The notes under the pieces were generated by a model that was not told the DNA's origin, searched no databases, and worked only from the letters and a program-made list of their open reading frames with translations. 64,000 nt of DNA, taken from the NCBI RefSeq assembly GCF_039523795.1, contig NZ_BAAAFZ010000007.1, positions 62,001 to 126,000 of the forward strand, in the 5' to 3' direction. The position numbers and the translations under genes were made by a program. Positions 18,138 to 27,852 of this stretch are shown here, piece by piece. Every line of letters begins with the position of its first letter. Position 1 is the stretch's first letter. Source of the DNA: Craurococcus roseus (lineage in GTDB: Bacteria; Pseudomonadota; Alphaproteobacteria; Acetobacterales; Acetobacteraceae).

Positions 18138-19466
18138 TCACTTCGGGTAGCCGGCCTGCCGCATCGCGCGTTCCGTGGCCGACTGCGCGCCCCGCAGGGC
18201 CTGCTCCACGCCCGTGCCCGTCAGGGTCGAGGCGATCGTCTGGCCGACCTGCGTGCCGATGCCCTGGAACTCCGGGATGCCCACGAACTGCGCGCCGGTG
18301 TAGGGCCGCGGCTCGCGCGTGCTGGCGGTCGGGTTCGCCTCCGTGATCGCCCGCAGCACGAAGGAGGCGAAGGGCGCCGCCTTCTGGTACTCGGGGTTGT
18401 CGTAGGTCGACCGCCGCGTGCCCGGCGGCACCGCCACCCAGCCGTTCTCCTGCGCGACGAGCTGGATGTACTCCTTCGACGTCGCCCAGGTGGCGAAGGC
18501 GCGCGCCGCCTCCTGCTGCTTCGACGTGGCCGGGATGGCCAAGTTCCAGCTCCACAGCCAGGTCGGCCCGCCGGCGAAGTCGCCGGTCGGCATGGGCGCG
18601 AAGCCGACGCGGTCGGCGACCTGCGACTGCTTCGGGTCGAACAACAGACCCGCGGCCACGGTGGCGTCGACCCAGATGCCGCAGCGGCCGCCGGCGTACA
18701 GCGCCAGGTTCTCGTTGAAGCCGTTGGAGGTCGCGCCGGGCGGGCCGAACTGGCGCAGCGCGTCGCTGTACCAAGCGATGGCGCGGCGCCATTCGGGCGT
18801 GTCGATCTTCGTGCGCCACTGGCTGTCGAACCACTGGCCGCCGAAGGCGGTGACGAGGGGCGTGACGAAGCCCATGTTCTCGCCCCAGCCCGGCTTGCCG
18901 CGCAGGCAAAGGCCGTACACTTGGTTGTTCTTGTCCGTGATCTTCTCGGCGATCTCGCGGATCTGCGCGTAGGTGGGCCTTTCCGGCATGCTGATCCCGG
19001 CCCGCTGCAACAAGTCGGTCCGGTAGTAGGTCATCGCGCTCTCGGCGTAGAACGGGAGCGCGTAAAGCTTGCCCTCGTGGCTGATGCCCGTGCGGACCGT
19101 CGGCAGTATGTCTTCGGCGTCGTACCCGGCCGGCAGGTTGTCGAAGGCGGCGAGCCAGCCCTGCTTCGCCCAGATGGGCACCTCGTAGTTGCCGATGGTG
19201 AGGATGTCGAACTGGCCGGCGCGGGTGGCTATGTCGGTGGTGACGCGCTGGCGCAGCACGTTCTCCTCCAGCACCACCCAGCGCAGGCGGATGTTGGGGT
19301 TCTGCTGCTCGAACCGCGACGAGAGGCGCTGCATCACCACCATGTCGCCGTTGTTGACGGTGGCGATCGTGACCGTCGTTTGCGCGCGCGCGCCGCCCGA
19401 CGGCAGCAAGGCCGCCGCGAGCGCGAACCCGAACGCTAAAAGCGCTCCCCTCCGCCGTTTGACCAT
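18138..19466 (-). CDS. smoE: Periplasmic sugar/polyol-binding protein (ABC family 1)
   Basis: A 442-residue extracellular solute-binding protein. A Sec signal peptide (about 1-28, KRRRGALLAFGFALAAALL, cleavage near ARAQ) is followed by the two-lobed fold, with motifs such as FDILTIGNYEVPIWAKQGWL and YALPFYAESAMTYYR that are typical of sorbitol/mannitol binders. It delivers polyols to the permease pair. It is the second gene of the operon, after mannitol dehydrogenase. Confidence 0.94.
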   Translation of the reverse strand: MVKRRRGALLAFGFALAAALLPSGGARAQTTVTIATVNNGDMVVMQRLSSRFEQQNPNIRLRWVVLEENVLRQRVTTDIATRAGQFDILTIGNYEVPIWAKQGWLAAFDNLPAGYDAEDILPTVRTGISHEGKLYALPFYAESAMTYYRTDLLQRAGISMPERPTYAQIREIAEKITDKNNQVYGLCLRGKPGWGENMGFVTPLVTAFGGQWFDSQWRTKIDTPEWRRAIAWYSDALRQFGPPGATSNGFNENLALYAGGRCGIWVDATVAAGLLFDPKQSQVADRVGFAPMPTGDFAGGPTWLWSWNLAIPATSKQQEAARAFATWATSKEYIQLVAQENGWVAVPPGTRRSTYDNPEYQKAAPFASFVLRAITEANPTASTREPRPYTGAQFVGIPEFQGIGTQVGQTIASTLTGTGVEQALRGAQSATERAMRQAGYPK

Positions 19467-19533
19467 CGCCGCCTGTCCCTCCCTTGCCGGCGCGGTCCGG
19501 GGCGCCCGCCCGGCCGGCCTCGTTGAACGGAAT

Positions 19534-21015
19534 TCAGAAGCCCAGCTCGGCCCTCGCCCGCGCCAGCGTCCGCTTGCTGCCGGCCTCGTAGAGCGAAGCG
19601 AGCCACCGCCGCACCGGCGACGCCAGCCGGGGGTCCGCGCCCAGGTCGCCGAACAGCGCCTCCACCCCGAGGAGCGGCCCCGGGTCCGCGCCGCCCGCGG
19701 CGGCGCGCTCCCGCAGCAGCGCGGCCAACGGGTGGCGCAGTTCGATCGGCCGCCCCTCCTCGTCTTCGCCGCGCACCCGGCGGAGCCACGCGGCGAGCGC
19801 CAGCGCCAGCAGGTCCACCGCGCCGTTGTCCCGCAGGCGGTCGCGGATCGGGTCCAGCAGCACGTTGAGCGGCGCGTCGGTGTTGATGCGCTCCACCGTG
19901 TCCCGGATCGCCGCGTTGCCGAAGCGCTCCAGCAGCGTGCGTTTGTAGGCCGCGAGGTCGATGCCGGGCACCGGCGGCACCGTCGGGCCGGTCTCGCGGT
20001 CCATCAGCGCCGCCATGTAGGCGTGGATGTCGGGATCGCGCAGGCACTCGTCCATGCACGTGTAGCCGGCGAGCCGCCCCAACCCGGCCACGGCGAGGTG
20101 GCTGCCGTTCAGCAGCCGCAGCTTCATCGCCTCGTAAGGCGCCACGTTCGAGACGAACTGCGCGCCGACCTCCTCCCAGGCGGGGCGGCCCGCCGCGAAA
20201 CGGTCCTCGACCACCCACTGCGAGAAGGTTTCGGAGAACACAGGCCAGCGGTCGCGGACGCCGTGGCGCCCCTCCAGCGCGGAAACGTCGGCCGGGTCGG
20301 TGACGGGCGTGATGCGGTCCACCATTGACGACGGGAAGGCCGCCTCGGCCCCGATCCACGCGGCGAGCGCGGGGTCGCGCATCCCGGCCAGCCCGATCAC
20401 CGCGCCCTTCAGCACCTCGCCGTTGTGCTGGATGTTGTCGCAGCTCAGCGCGGTGAAGGCCGGGCGGCCCGCGGCGCGGCGCCGTCTGTACGCCTCGACG
20501 ATCACGCCGATGGCGCTGCGGGGGCGTCCCGGCTCGGCCAGGTCCTGGCGCACCATCGGGTGTTGGGGGTCGAGGCGCTTGGTGGAGCGGTTGAGGCAAT
20601 AGCCGTCCTCGGACACCGTCAGGCTGACGATGCGGACACCGTCCCTGTCGATGGCGTCGAGCAGTTCCGCCGACGACTCGCCGGCGAAGACGACGCCGGC
20701 AAGCGAGCCGATCACCGACACGGCCTCTTCCGCGCCGTTCCGCTCCACCAGCGTGTAAAGGCCGTCCTGCGGCACGAGGCTGTCGCGCATACGCCGGTCG
20801 GCCGGCAGCAGCCCGGCGCCGACGATGCCCCATCGCAGCGCGTCGGGCCGGCGCTCCATGAGGTCGTGCGTGTAGCGCGCCATGTGCGCGCGGTGGAAAT
20901 TGCCGAGGCCGAGGTGGACGATGCCGGGCCGGACGGCCGACGGGTCGAAACGCGGCGCGCGGACGGGCGGGCGCAGCCGGGAAAGGTTCGCGCGGCTCAG
21001 CTCCACTGCGCCCAT
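19534..21015 (-). CDS. mtlK: Mannitol 2-dehydrogenase (long-chain polyol dehydrogenase)
   Basis: A 493-residue NAD-dependent long-chain dehydrogenase that oxidises D-mannitol to fructose (some members also D-arabitol). The N-terminal Rossmann domain begins at IVHLGLGNFHRAHMARY. The catalytic lysine motif appears as MKLRLLNGSHLAVAGLG, and the SEDGYCLNR loop is family-typical. It is the first gene of the polyol operon, directly behind the AT-rich divergent promoter. Confidence 0.94.
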   Translation of the reverse strand: MGAVELSRANLSRLRPPVRAPRFDPSAVRPGIVHLGLGNFHRAHMARYTHDLMERRPDALRWGIVGAGLLPADRRMRDSLVPQDGLYTLVERNGAEEAVSVIGSLAGVVFAGESSAELLDAIDRDGVRIVSLTVSEDGYCLNRSTKRLDPQHPMVRQDLAEPGRPRSAIGVIVEAYRRRRAAGRPAFTALSCDNIQHNGEVLKGAVIGLAGMRDPALAAWIGAEAAFPSSMVDRITPVTDPADVSALEGRHGVRDRWPVFSETFSQWVVEDRFAAGRPAWEEVGAQFVSNVAPYEAMKLRLLNGSHLAVAGLGRLAGYTCMDECLRDPDIHAYMAALMDRETGPTVPPVPGIDLAAYKRTLLERFGNAAIRDTVERINTDAPLNVLLDPIRDRLRDNGAVDLLALALAAWLRRVRGEDEEGRPIELRHPLAALLRERAAAGGADPGPLLGVEALFGDLGADPRLASPVRRWLASLYEAGSKRTLARARAELGF

Positions 21016-21089
21016 GCGTCCGGCGCCCTCCCCGGCGCCACCGAGCGCTCCGGCACCCTGGCGGCGCGGCGCTCATCGTATTTGTGTTC

Positions 21090-21119
21090 ATTAAATCACG
21101 ATGACTTAGTAATTGACAA
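21090..21119 (-). promoter_or_regulatory. Candidate promoter of the polyol operon
   Basis: On the minus strand TTGTCA (21114-21119) and TTTAAT (21090-21095) are spaced by 18 bases in a conspicuously AT-rich island inside GC-rich surroundings. Imperfect inverted elements (ATTAAATC and GACTTAGTAAT) overlap it and could be the site for the divergent ROK repressor. Strength and operator use are inference. Confidence 0.5.
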
Positions 21120-21190
21120 GCGCCGAAGGCGGCCCGAAGCATCACCTTCGGCGTCGCGCGCGTGGTCACAACGCGCCAGGGAGGTCGGCG

Positions 21191-22402
21191 TTGAGCAACG
21201 CTCTCGGCGGGCAGGGCAGCAACTCCGCGGTCGTCCGCCACTTTAACGAACGCGTGATACTCTCCGCCCTGCGCAGGCTTGGCGAGGCGTCCAAGGCCGA
21301 CTTGGCGCGGCAGGTGAACCTCACGTCGAACACCGCGGGCCAGATCGTCCGCGACCTGGAACGCCAGAAGCTCGTCCGCGCTTCCGGCAAGCGTGCCGGC
21401 CTGCGCGGCCAGCCGGCCACCCTGCTGCGCCTGGACCCCGGCGGCGCATACGGCATCGGCGTGAAGCTGGGCCGCCGCACCCTGGACAGCACGTTGGTGG
21501 ACTTCGCCGGACGCGTGCTCAAGGCGCGGCGCCAGGAACGCGACCTGCCCCCTCCGGAAACGGCGCTGCGCCTGGTGGGCGACGCTGTCGCGGCCCTTCG
21601 GCGGGCGGTCCCCCGGACGGCGCGCGACCGCATCGCGGGGGTGGGCTTTGCGGTGCCGTACAACCTCGGGAGTTGGCGGCGGGAGCTGGATCTCCCGGCG
21701 GACGTTTCGGCGGCGTGGACGGGGTTCGACCTCGGAGCCGGCCTCCGCGCGGCGTTGGGCCTCCCCGTGCTGGTCGAGAACGACGGCACCGCTGTCGCGG
21801 TGGCTGAACTGTTTCAAGGGCACGGCCGGGAGTTGGACGATTTCGCCGTGGTCTATGTAGGCGCCGCTGTCGGCGGCGGCGTTGTGTTGGGCGGCGCGCC
21901 GCGTCGCGGCGTCACCGGCAACGCGGGCGACGTCGGGTTGATGCCCGTGCCGCCTTCCCGGCTCGCAACGGCGCCGCGGCCGAGCCGGGGTTCCGACATC
22001 TTGCTGAACCGCGCCTCGGTGAACGCGCTGGTCCGGCACCTGCGGCGGAACGGCGTGCCGGTGGCGACCAACCTGGACCTCGAACGGGCCATCCCGGCGC
22101 AGCCGGAGCTGGTCGGCGAGTGGTTAGAGGACTGCGCGGACGCCCTGGTCAACCCGCTGCTGTCGATATCCAGCCTCCTCGACCTGCAAGCCATCGTCGT
22201 GGACGGCAACCTGCCGCGCTCGCTCGTCGAGCGGCTGGTGGAGCGGCTGCGCGTGCTGTTGGCGGCCAACGCGCCCGAGGCGAGGAGGCCGCCCACCCTG
22301 CTGCTCGGCACGGCCGGGCGCGACGCCGCGGCGATCGGCGCGGCGCTGCTGCCGTTGCATTCGAGCTACGGCCCGCACCGGGAGGCGCTGTTCGGCCACT
22401 GA
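21191..22402 (+). CDS. ROK-family transcriptional regulator of the polyol operon
   Basis: A 403-residue NagC/XylR-type regulator. The N-terminal winged helix (ASKADLARQVNLTSNTAGQI) is followed by a ROK sugar-kinase-like domain with VENDGTAVAVAELF and GNAGDVGLMPV. The TTG at 21191 is used because AGGGAGG lies six bases upstream. The usual zinc motif CxCGxxGC after the GNAGD element is absent, as in some non-kinase members. Divergent placement from mtlK-smo suggests repression relieved by a polyol or sugar. Confidence 0.9.
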   Translation: MSNALGGQGSNSAVVRHFNERVILSALRRLGEASKADLARQVNLTSNTAGQIVRDLERQKLVRASGKRAGLRGQPATLLRLDPGGAYGIGVKLGRRTLDSTLVDFAGRVLKARRQERDLPPPETALRLVGDAVAALRRAVPRTARDRIAGVGFAVPYNLGSWRRELDLPADVSAAWTGFDLGAGLRAALGLPVLVENDGTAVAVAELFQGHGRELDDFAVVYVGAAVGGGVVLGGAPRRGVTGNAGDVGLMPVPPSRLATAPRPSRGSDILLNRASVNALVRHLRRNGVPVATNLDLERAIPAQPELVGEWLEDCADALVNPLLSISSLLDLQAIVVDGNLPRSLVERLVERLRVLLAANAPEARRPPTLLLGTAGRDAAAIGAALLPLHSSYGPHREALFGH

Positions 22403-22425
22403 GGCGGCACGGCAAGAAACCGAGC

Positions 22426-22720
22426 GTGTGGGGCGAAACGACAGCCGGCAAGGACGGGGGCGCTCCGCCTCTGGAGAGGCGCGTCATCTCCAAGATCTTC
22501 CCGGGCGATCAAGCGCGTCGGCTTGAAGGCATGCGGCGGCGAGGTGCTGGCTCTGATGGGCGAGAACGGCGCTAACGTCCGCGCTGATGCGGATCCTGTC
22601 CGGGGCGTACCGAGCCGACCCGGGCGACGGGATCCTGATCGACGGGCAGCCAGTTGCGATCACCGACCCGATCGCGGCCAAGCGGCACGGCTTCGCCGTC
22701 TGCGCTGCGAAGGCAAGCCG
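22426..22720 (+). pseudogene. N-terminal remnant of a sugar ABC ATPase (RbsA/XylG type)
   Basis: Three frames together give the start of a ribose/xylose-type ATPase: ISKIFPG, then GGEVLALMGENGA, then LMRILSGAYRADP and ILIDGQPVAITDPIAAKRHG. One frameshift follows FPG. A second removes bases within Walker A (GENGAGKST expected). Similarity stops after about 85 codons, where the CYTH gene begins on the other strand. This is a dead stump of a different, two-domain-type sugar importer ATPase, just behind the ROK gene. Confidence 0.75.
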
Positions 22721-22733
22721 CCGCGCCGCCGGC

Positions 22734-23213
22734 TCAGGTGTTCGCGTCGCCGCGCCCGTGCAAGGGGCGACGCGACAACTCCGAGTTGCGGTAGCCCGGA
22801 TCGTCGGTGACCTCGCGTCCGATCCAGCACGGCAGGCGGAGCGGCTGGTCCGCGGCCGAGAGTTCCACCTCCGCCATGACCAGCCCGCCGTTGCCGCCTT
22901 CGAACTCGTCCACGTGCCACAACACGCCCGCGTCCCATACGTCGTGGCGCGTCTTCTCGACCAATGGCCGGTGGCACAGGTTTGCGAGCATCGCTTCCGC
23001 GTCCTCGACCGGGATCTCGTACTCGAACTCCGGCCGCGCGATCCGCCCGTCGCCCTTTATGGTGACGAAGGCGGCCGGCCCGGCCCGGCGCACGCGCACG
23101 GTGGGACCGGGACCGAGGGAAAGATAACCCTGGCGGTACCGCTGGTTCGACCGGACGAGCGGCCTCCACTTGTCGCCCACGACAAGGAACTTCCGCTCGA
23201 TCTCGACCGGCAT
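22734..23213 (-). CDS. CYTH-domain triphosphate tunnel protein
   Basis: A 159-residue protein that starts MPVEIERKFLV, the ExExK hallmark of CYTH/triphosphate tunnel metalloenzymes. Alternating charged strands follow (TVRVRRAG, FVTIKGDG, FEYEIPVEDAEAML, WHVDEFEGG, LVMAEVEL). Bacterial single-domain members hydrolyse inorganic triphosphate or nucleoside triphosphates. The start at 23213 is chosen because the family motif must be N-terminal. Convergent with the ATPase remnant, it lies 186 bases beyond the large glycosyltransferase gene. Confidence 0.9.
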   Translation of the reverse strand: MPVEIERKFLVVGDKWRPLVRSNQRYRQGYLSLGPGPTVRVRRAGPAAFVTIKGDGRIARPEFEYEIPVEDAEAMLANLCHRPLVEKTRHDVWDAGVLWHVDEFEGGNGGLVMAEVELSAADQPLRLPCWIGREVTDDPGYRNSELSRRPLHGRGDANT

Positions 23214-23399
23214 TGCCAACCTCGAAGCAGGCGCACCCGGCAAGTGCCGCGTCACCGACGGTCTGAAAAGCAGCGGCGCCGCCTTCTCACGCCGACGTGA
23301 GGAAAGGCGCCGGGGCGCGTTTGGGTCGCCCGTGTTTGCCGGGCAGCCGGAGCCGACCGGGCCCACGCCGGCGCCAAGCCGGCCGCCGCCGTTGCCTCG

Positions 23400-26300
23400 T
23401 CACGGCACCGGTCGCCGCCCGACGAATTCGAAGCCCGCGGCGATCGCCTCCTGCGCGTCCTGCGGCAGCGAAGCCAAGCCGGACCAAACGGGATCACCCG
23501 CGCCGCGGCCCGCTTCGGGCGCGCGCCACAGCCCGACGAGCCGCGCGGCGGTCGTGGCTAGGAAAGCGTCCGCGGCCGCGTCCGAAACCCGGCCGCGCAG
23601 CGCCGCTTCGCATTCGGAGGCGATCCAGCAGAGGGAATGGCCGGGGTGGAAGTTGTCCGACACCCGCAAGGCCTCGGCCTCGAAGCCTTCGAACCACGCT
23701 TCCAGGCCGTGGCGCGTGCAGTTGAAGAAGTGCCAGGGCGCCTCGTGGAGCGGTTGGAGGAAGGCGGTGCGGACGAGCACGCGCCCGCCCGGCTTCAAAA
23801 CGCGCAAGATCTCCAGCGCGGCCCGCCGCGGCTCGCGGTAGTGCTCGAAGGCGTTGAGCGCGACCACCGCCTCGAAGGCTCCGTCGGCGAACGGCAGGCG
23901 GTGGGCGTCGGCCAGCACGTCCGTGTGCCGGAAGACCGCCGCCTCGGCCTCGACCACGTGCTCGAACCGCTCCGCCGTGCCGCCCGCGCTGAGGTGCAGC
24001 ACCGGGCCGGCAGTCCCTTTGATGAGGGCGAGGGCGCTGTCAGGGAGGGAGTTGCTGACGTGCCCGTCCGGGCTGATCCGCGGCGCGTCCATGCCCGGGA
24101 AGAGCAGCGGGCGTCCGCGGACCAGAGGCCAACGCCGTCCGTCCTCGGACACCAGCGCGGCGCCGTCCGGGGACACGGCGAGCGTCCCGCCTCCCTCGGG
24201 GCAGCGCAGCAGCGGCAGCAGCCGCGCGAGCCGCTCGTACGCTCCACTCGCGTCGCCGTCGTAGGCTGGCGCGTGCTCCTGTGCGCTGGCCGAGGGCGGG
24301 GGGACGATGGTCAACCAGGGGTGGCGCCGGCTCAGTTGGCCCACCATGCCCCGCACCTTCTCAGGGTCCGTCATCGCGGTCTGGATCATCGAGGTGGCAT
24401 GCACCCTGTACTGCGCCAAGGGTTCGCCGAGCACGTGCTCGCCCCGGAGGCCGTGTTCCGCCAAGCCGCACCAGAAGTCGAAATCCTCCCACCCGCTGCG
24501 CACATGGTCGTAGCCGCCGACCGCGGCCCAGGCCGCGCGGGCAACGAGCGCCATGGCATCGATGTAGTTGCCGTTCGACAGCCGGACTGGGTCGTAGCCG
24601 CGCGCGCTTATCAGGTCCGACCCGCCGCCGAACTGCTGGATGGTGGGGTAGGCGTAGGCCGCGCCGGATCCCTTGATGGCTCGCAGGCACGCCTCCACGC
24701 ATCCCGGCAGCAACCGGTTGTCCGCGTCGAGCGGGAGCACATAAGGGGTTTCCGATAGGTCGAAGCCGACATTGCGCGTGAAGGCGAGGCCCGAGTTGGC
24801 CTTGTTGCGCGCCACGACCACGCGGTTGAAGCGGGACGAGCGCGATCGGAGCCAGTCCAGCACGACCGCGAGCGACTCGTCCGTCGAGCGGTCGTCCACC
24901 ACCACGAGGTCCAAGCGTCCCTCGGTCTGAGCCGCGGCGCTGTCCAGCGCCTCGGCCACGTGCCGGGCGTAGTTGTAGAGCGGGACCACGACCGTGGCCT
25001 CGGCCGCGCCTAGCCGGTCGGTTTGGAACACCACCTCGTGGTCGGGCACGTGAACCGGCCGCGCGCGGTCGCCGTCCCGGCCGCGCAGCGTTCCGCGCTC
25101 GAAGGCCAGCGCCGCGGGCCTGCCGCCGCGCAGGAGGTCCAGGAGCGAGCCGACCTGTTCCGCCCGGCGCTCCGGGCCGTAGGTCCACAGCACCTCGCGG
25201 CGGGCGGCCCCGGCCACGCGGCCGCGGAGCGGGGCGTCGGCGACCAACCGCTCCAGGCTACGCTTCCAATCGTCCGGCGTGGACGCGAGAAAGCCCGTTT
25301 CGCCGTGCCGGATGGCACGGCGGTACGGGCCGGTCGGCGAAGCGATCGTCGGGACGCCGGCTAGCGCAGCCTCGAAGAACTTCAGCTCGCTCTTCGCCTC
25401 GCAGAAGGGATTGCCCGTTTCAAGCGGCGCGAGGTTGACGTCGAACCGCGCCAGTTCGTCGGGTAGCCGCTCCAACGGGACGAAGTTGCGCCACTCGATG
25501 CGGTCCTCCAGGCCGCGGAAGGCGGGGAACTCCTCGACATCGAGGATCGCGCGCGTGCCGTCAGGGGAGCGGAACGCCACGAGCCGGCACTCCGGCTGGG
25601 CGCGCAGCGCGGCGGCGACGGCGTGAGCGCAGAGGGCGAAGTCGCGCTGGTGGGTGCGTGAACCGCCGGCGTAGCCTATGCGCACCAGCCCGTCCGGCGG
25701 CTCCACCGCGCGGCGCCGCGCGGCGAGGCGCGACGTGGCGAAGGTGTCGTGGTCGAACCCGTTCGGCAGCACGCGGGCCGGCATCCCCGCTTGCCGCATG
25801 TGGGCGGCGAGTTCCTCCGTAGGCGCCAGGCACAAGTCGGCCGCTGCCATTGTGGCGCGTATGCGGGAGTAGTGGTCCCGGACCATGTCTTCCGTCAGGT
25901 CCTGGGAGCGGATGCCGTCGATAACGTCGCAGCGCGCCAAGCCCGGGTCCACCATGAGGTCGTCCACGTCGAAGACGACCCGCGCCCCGGCGCCGCGTGC
26001 CGCTTCCGCCGCCGAGGCGATCCCGTCGCTCCAGGACGCCCGCCAGATCCAGAGCACATCGGCCGCCCGGACCTCGTCCAAACGGCACGGGATCTCGTCG
26101 GGCCGCATCCAGTCGGTTTCGGCTCCCACCGAGGCGGCCGCGGCGGCGGGGCGGACAACGCGGTAGAGGTGCCCGGGCGTGTCGTGCTCCCCGGACACGA
26201 AGACGACACGCGTCCGTCCGCGAAGCCGGCCGCCGGATGCCGCGCGCGGTGGGGCGGCCTCCTGCGCATCGCGGACCGGCGCCGGCCCGGGCGCGTCCGC

Positions 26301-27752
26301 GGCGGCGCCGACCACGGCCGGCGGCGCGGCGGTCGGTGGCGCCGCATGTGGCGCCTCCTCGACGGTACGCGCCGCGGCGGCAGGCGCATCGATGGCGGCA
26401 CGCCGCTCGCGCAACCTCCGCGGCAGCCGCATCGTCAGGGACCACCACCCGAGCTTCGCCCCGCCGCGCAAAGCTCGGCGGACTCCGTCGGGCATTCGCC
26501 CGCCGAGGCGGCGAATCGCTCCGGTCGCACGCCAAGCGGTCGATTGCAGGACGCCGTCACGCTCGGCGGCCGCTCGCCGCAGGGCGGCGCGCTCCTGTTC
26601 CAGCAAGGCGCGCAGCTCTCCCGCCTTCCCTTCCAGCACTGCGCGCTCCTGCTCCAGCGCGGCGCGCATCGCTTCCCGCTCTTGTAGCGCGGCGAGCAGC
26701 CCCTGCGCCTCCCGTTCCAGGCCGGCGCGCATCCGCTCCCTGTCTTGCAGCGCGGCGCGCAACGCGTCCGCTTCGGCGGCGGCTGCGTGTTGACGGGCCC
26801 GCGCTTCGAACGCCTCCTTCCGCGCTTCGGTCGTGCGCGCGGCGGCCCGCAGGCGCATGCCTGTTTCCGTCCGGATCTGGCGGTCGGCCCTGCCCCGCTC
26901 ATCCGCGCGCGCGCGCTCCGCCGCCGCCGTCGCTTGCCGGCCGATTTCTTGGCCGAGCATCCTCTCGCGCGTGGCGGAGAAGCCCCGCTCCCCCAAGGCG
27001 GCGAAGCGCCGGCGCACCGCCGCGACCTCGGCCGGGTCGCCGAGGGCGCACAAGGCTCCTACGGCGGAAGGCACGCATCCGCCCACCGCCAGCACGCCGA
27101 GTCCGTGCCCGTGCAGGAACTCGAAGTTCGGGTGTTCGCGCCGCAGTTCCTCCCACAAGCGCCACACCCCGAAATCGCCCGTCCGCACGTTGGTGTCGTG
27201 GAACAGGACGACGCCCCGCTCGGAGAGCTTGGGCTTCCAACTTTCGAAGTCGTGCCTGACCGCGTCGTAGGTGTGGAGGCCGTCGATGTGCAGCAAGTCG
27301 ATCGAGCCTTCGGCGAAGCGGCCCAGCGCCTCATCGAAGGAACAGCGGAGCAGCGCGGAGAAGCCGGCAAAGCGCTCGTCGTGGTAGGCCCGGAACTCGT
27401 CGAACACCTCGTCGCCGTATTCGCCGGCGTGCGAATCGCCCCGCCACGTGTCCACGGCGTAGCAGCGCGCCTCGACGGCGCTGCGGACGACCGCTTGGCA
27501 GAAAGCGGCGTACGACACCCCGGCGTGCGTGCCGAGTTCGACCACCGTCCGCGGGGCGGCATTGGCCACGATCCAGTGCGCGAACGGCACGTGCTGCCAC
27601 CAAGCACTCGGCGTGCCCAACCGCTCCGCGGGCCAGAACGCCGGCTCCAGCGCGGGTTGGGCCAGCGCGCCGAGGCCGCCGTCCGGGGCGGGCGCCGACC
27701 TGTCGCGTGCCGGGGCGGAGGCGTTGTCGGGTGGTGCTGTGTCGATATCCAT
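23400..27752 (-). CDS. 1450-residue methyltransferase/GT4/GT2/methyltransferase fusion
   Basis: A single reading frame with five modules. Residues about 45-225 are a CmcI/Methyltransf_24-like SAM methyltransferase (VVELGTHAGVSYAAF, LLHIDGLHTYD). Residues 255-400 are Ala/Arg/Glu-rich coiled coil. Residues 513-875 are a GT4-type transferase (FDVDDLM; SELKFFEAALAGVPTIAS). Residues 917-1150 are a GT2 transferase (VVVPLYNYARHV; VVDDRSTDES; DADN). Residues 1183-1440 hold a Trm112-like cysteine-poor strand and a class I methyltransferase (LPFADGAFEAVVALNAFEHY). No signal peptide is visible. It probably builds and methyl-caps a surface glycan with the neighbouring GT2 and RfbC. The acceptor is unknown. 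Confidence 0.9.
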   Translation of the reverse strand: MDIDTAPPDNASAPARDRSAPAPDGGLGALAQPALEPAFWPAERLGTPSAWWQHVPFAHWIVANAAPRTVVELGTHAGVSYAAFCQAVVRSAVEARCYAVDTWRGDSHAGEYGDEVFDEFRAYHDERFAGFSALLRCSFDEALGRFAEGSIDLLHIDGLHTYDAVRHDFESWKPKLSERGVVLFHDTNVRTGDFGVWRLWEELRREHPNFEFLHGHGLGVLAVGGCVPSAVGALCALGDPAEVAAVRRRFAALGERGFSATRERMLGQEIGRQATAAAERARADERGRADRQIRTETGMRLRAAARTTEARKEAFEARARQHAAAAEADALRAALQDRERMRAGLEREAQGLLAALQEREAMRAALEQERAVLEGKAGELRALLEQERAALRRAAAERDGVLQSTAWRATGAIRRLGGRMPDGVRRALRGGAKLGWWSLTMRLPRRLRERRAAIDAPAAAARTVEEAPHAAPPTAAPPAVVGAAADAPGPAPVRDAQEAAPPRAASGGRLRGRTRVVFVSGEHDTPGHLYRVVRPAAAAASVGAETDWMRPDEIPCRLDEVRAADVLWIWRASWSDGIASAAEAARGAGARVVFDVDDLMVDPGLARCDVIDGIRSQDLTEDMVRDHYSRIRATMAAADLCLAPTEELAAHMRQAGMPARVLPNGFDHDTFATSRLAARRRAVEPPDGLVRIGYAGGSRTHQRDFALCAHAVAAALRAQPECRLVAFRSPDGTRAILDVEEFPAFRGLEDRIEWRNFVPLERLPDELARFDVNLAPLETGNPFCEAKSELKFFEAALAGVPTIASPTGPYRRAIRHGETGFLASTPDDWKRSLERLVADAPLRGRVAGAARREVLWTYGPERRAEQVGSLLDLLRGGRPAALAFERGTLRGRDGDRARPVHVPDHEVVFQTDRLGAAEATVVVPLYNYARHVAEALDSAAAQTEGRLDLVVVDDRSTDESLAVVLDWLRSRSSRFNRVVVARNKANSGLAFTRNVGFDLSETPYVLPLDADNRLLPGCVEACLRAIKGSGAAYAYPTIQQFGGGSDLISARGYDPVRLSNGNYIDAMALVARAAWAAVGGYDHVRSGWEDFDFWCGLAEHGLRGEHVLGEPLAQYRVHATSMIQTAMTDPEKVRGMVGQLSRRHPWLTIVPPPSASAQEHAPAYDGDASGAYERLARLLPLLRCPEGGGTLAVSPDGAALVSEDGRRWPLVRGRPLLFPGMDAPRISPDGHVSNSLPDSALALIKGTAGPVLHLSAGGTAERFEHVVEAEAAVFRHTDVLADAHRLPFADGAFEAVVALNAFEHYREPRRAALEILRVLKPGGRVLVRTAFLQPLHEAPWHFFNCTRHGLEAWFEGFEAEALRVSDNFHPGHSLCWIASECEAALRGRVSDAAADAFLATTAARLVGLWRAPEAGRGAGDPVWSGLASLPQDAQEAIAAGFEFVGRRPVP

Positions 27753-27852
27753 CGTGGCCTGACGCTGCTTTCAAACGGATGGTTGCCGGCTGGCGCGCTC
27801 CCGGACAAACGCGCCGCGGGGTGCCGCCGCGCGAACCCCGGCGCCGGTGCGG

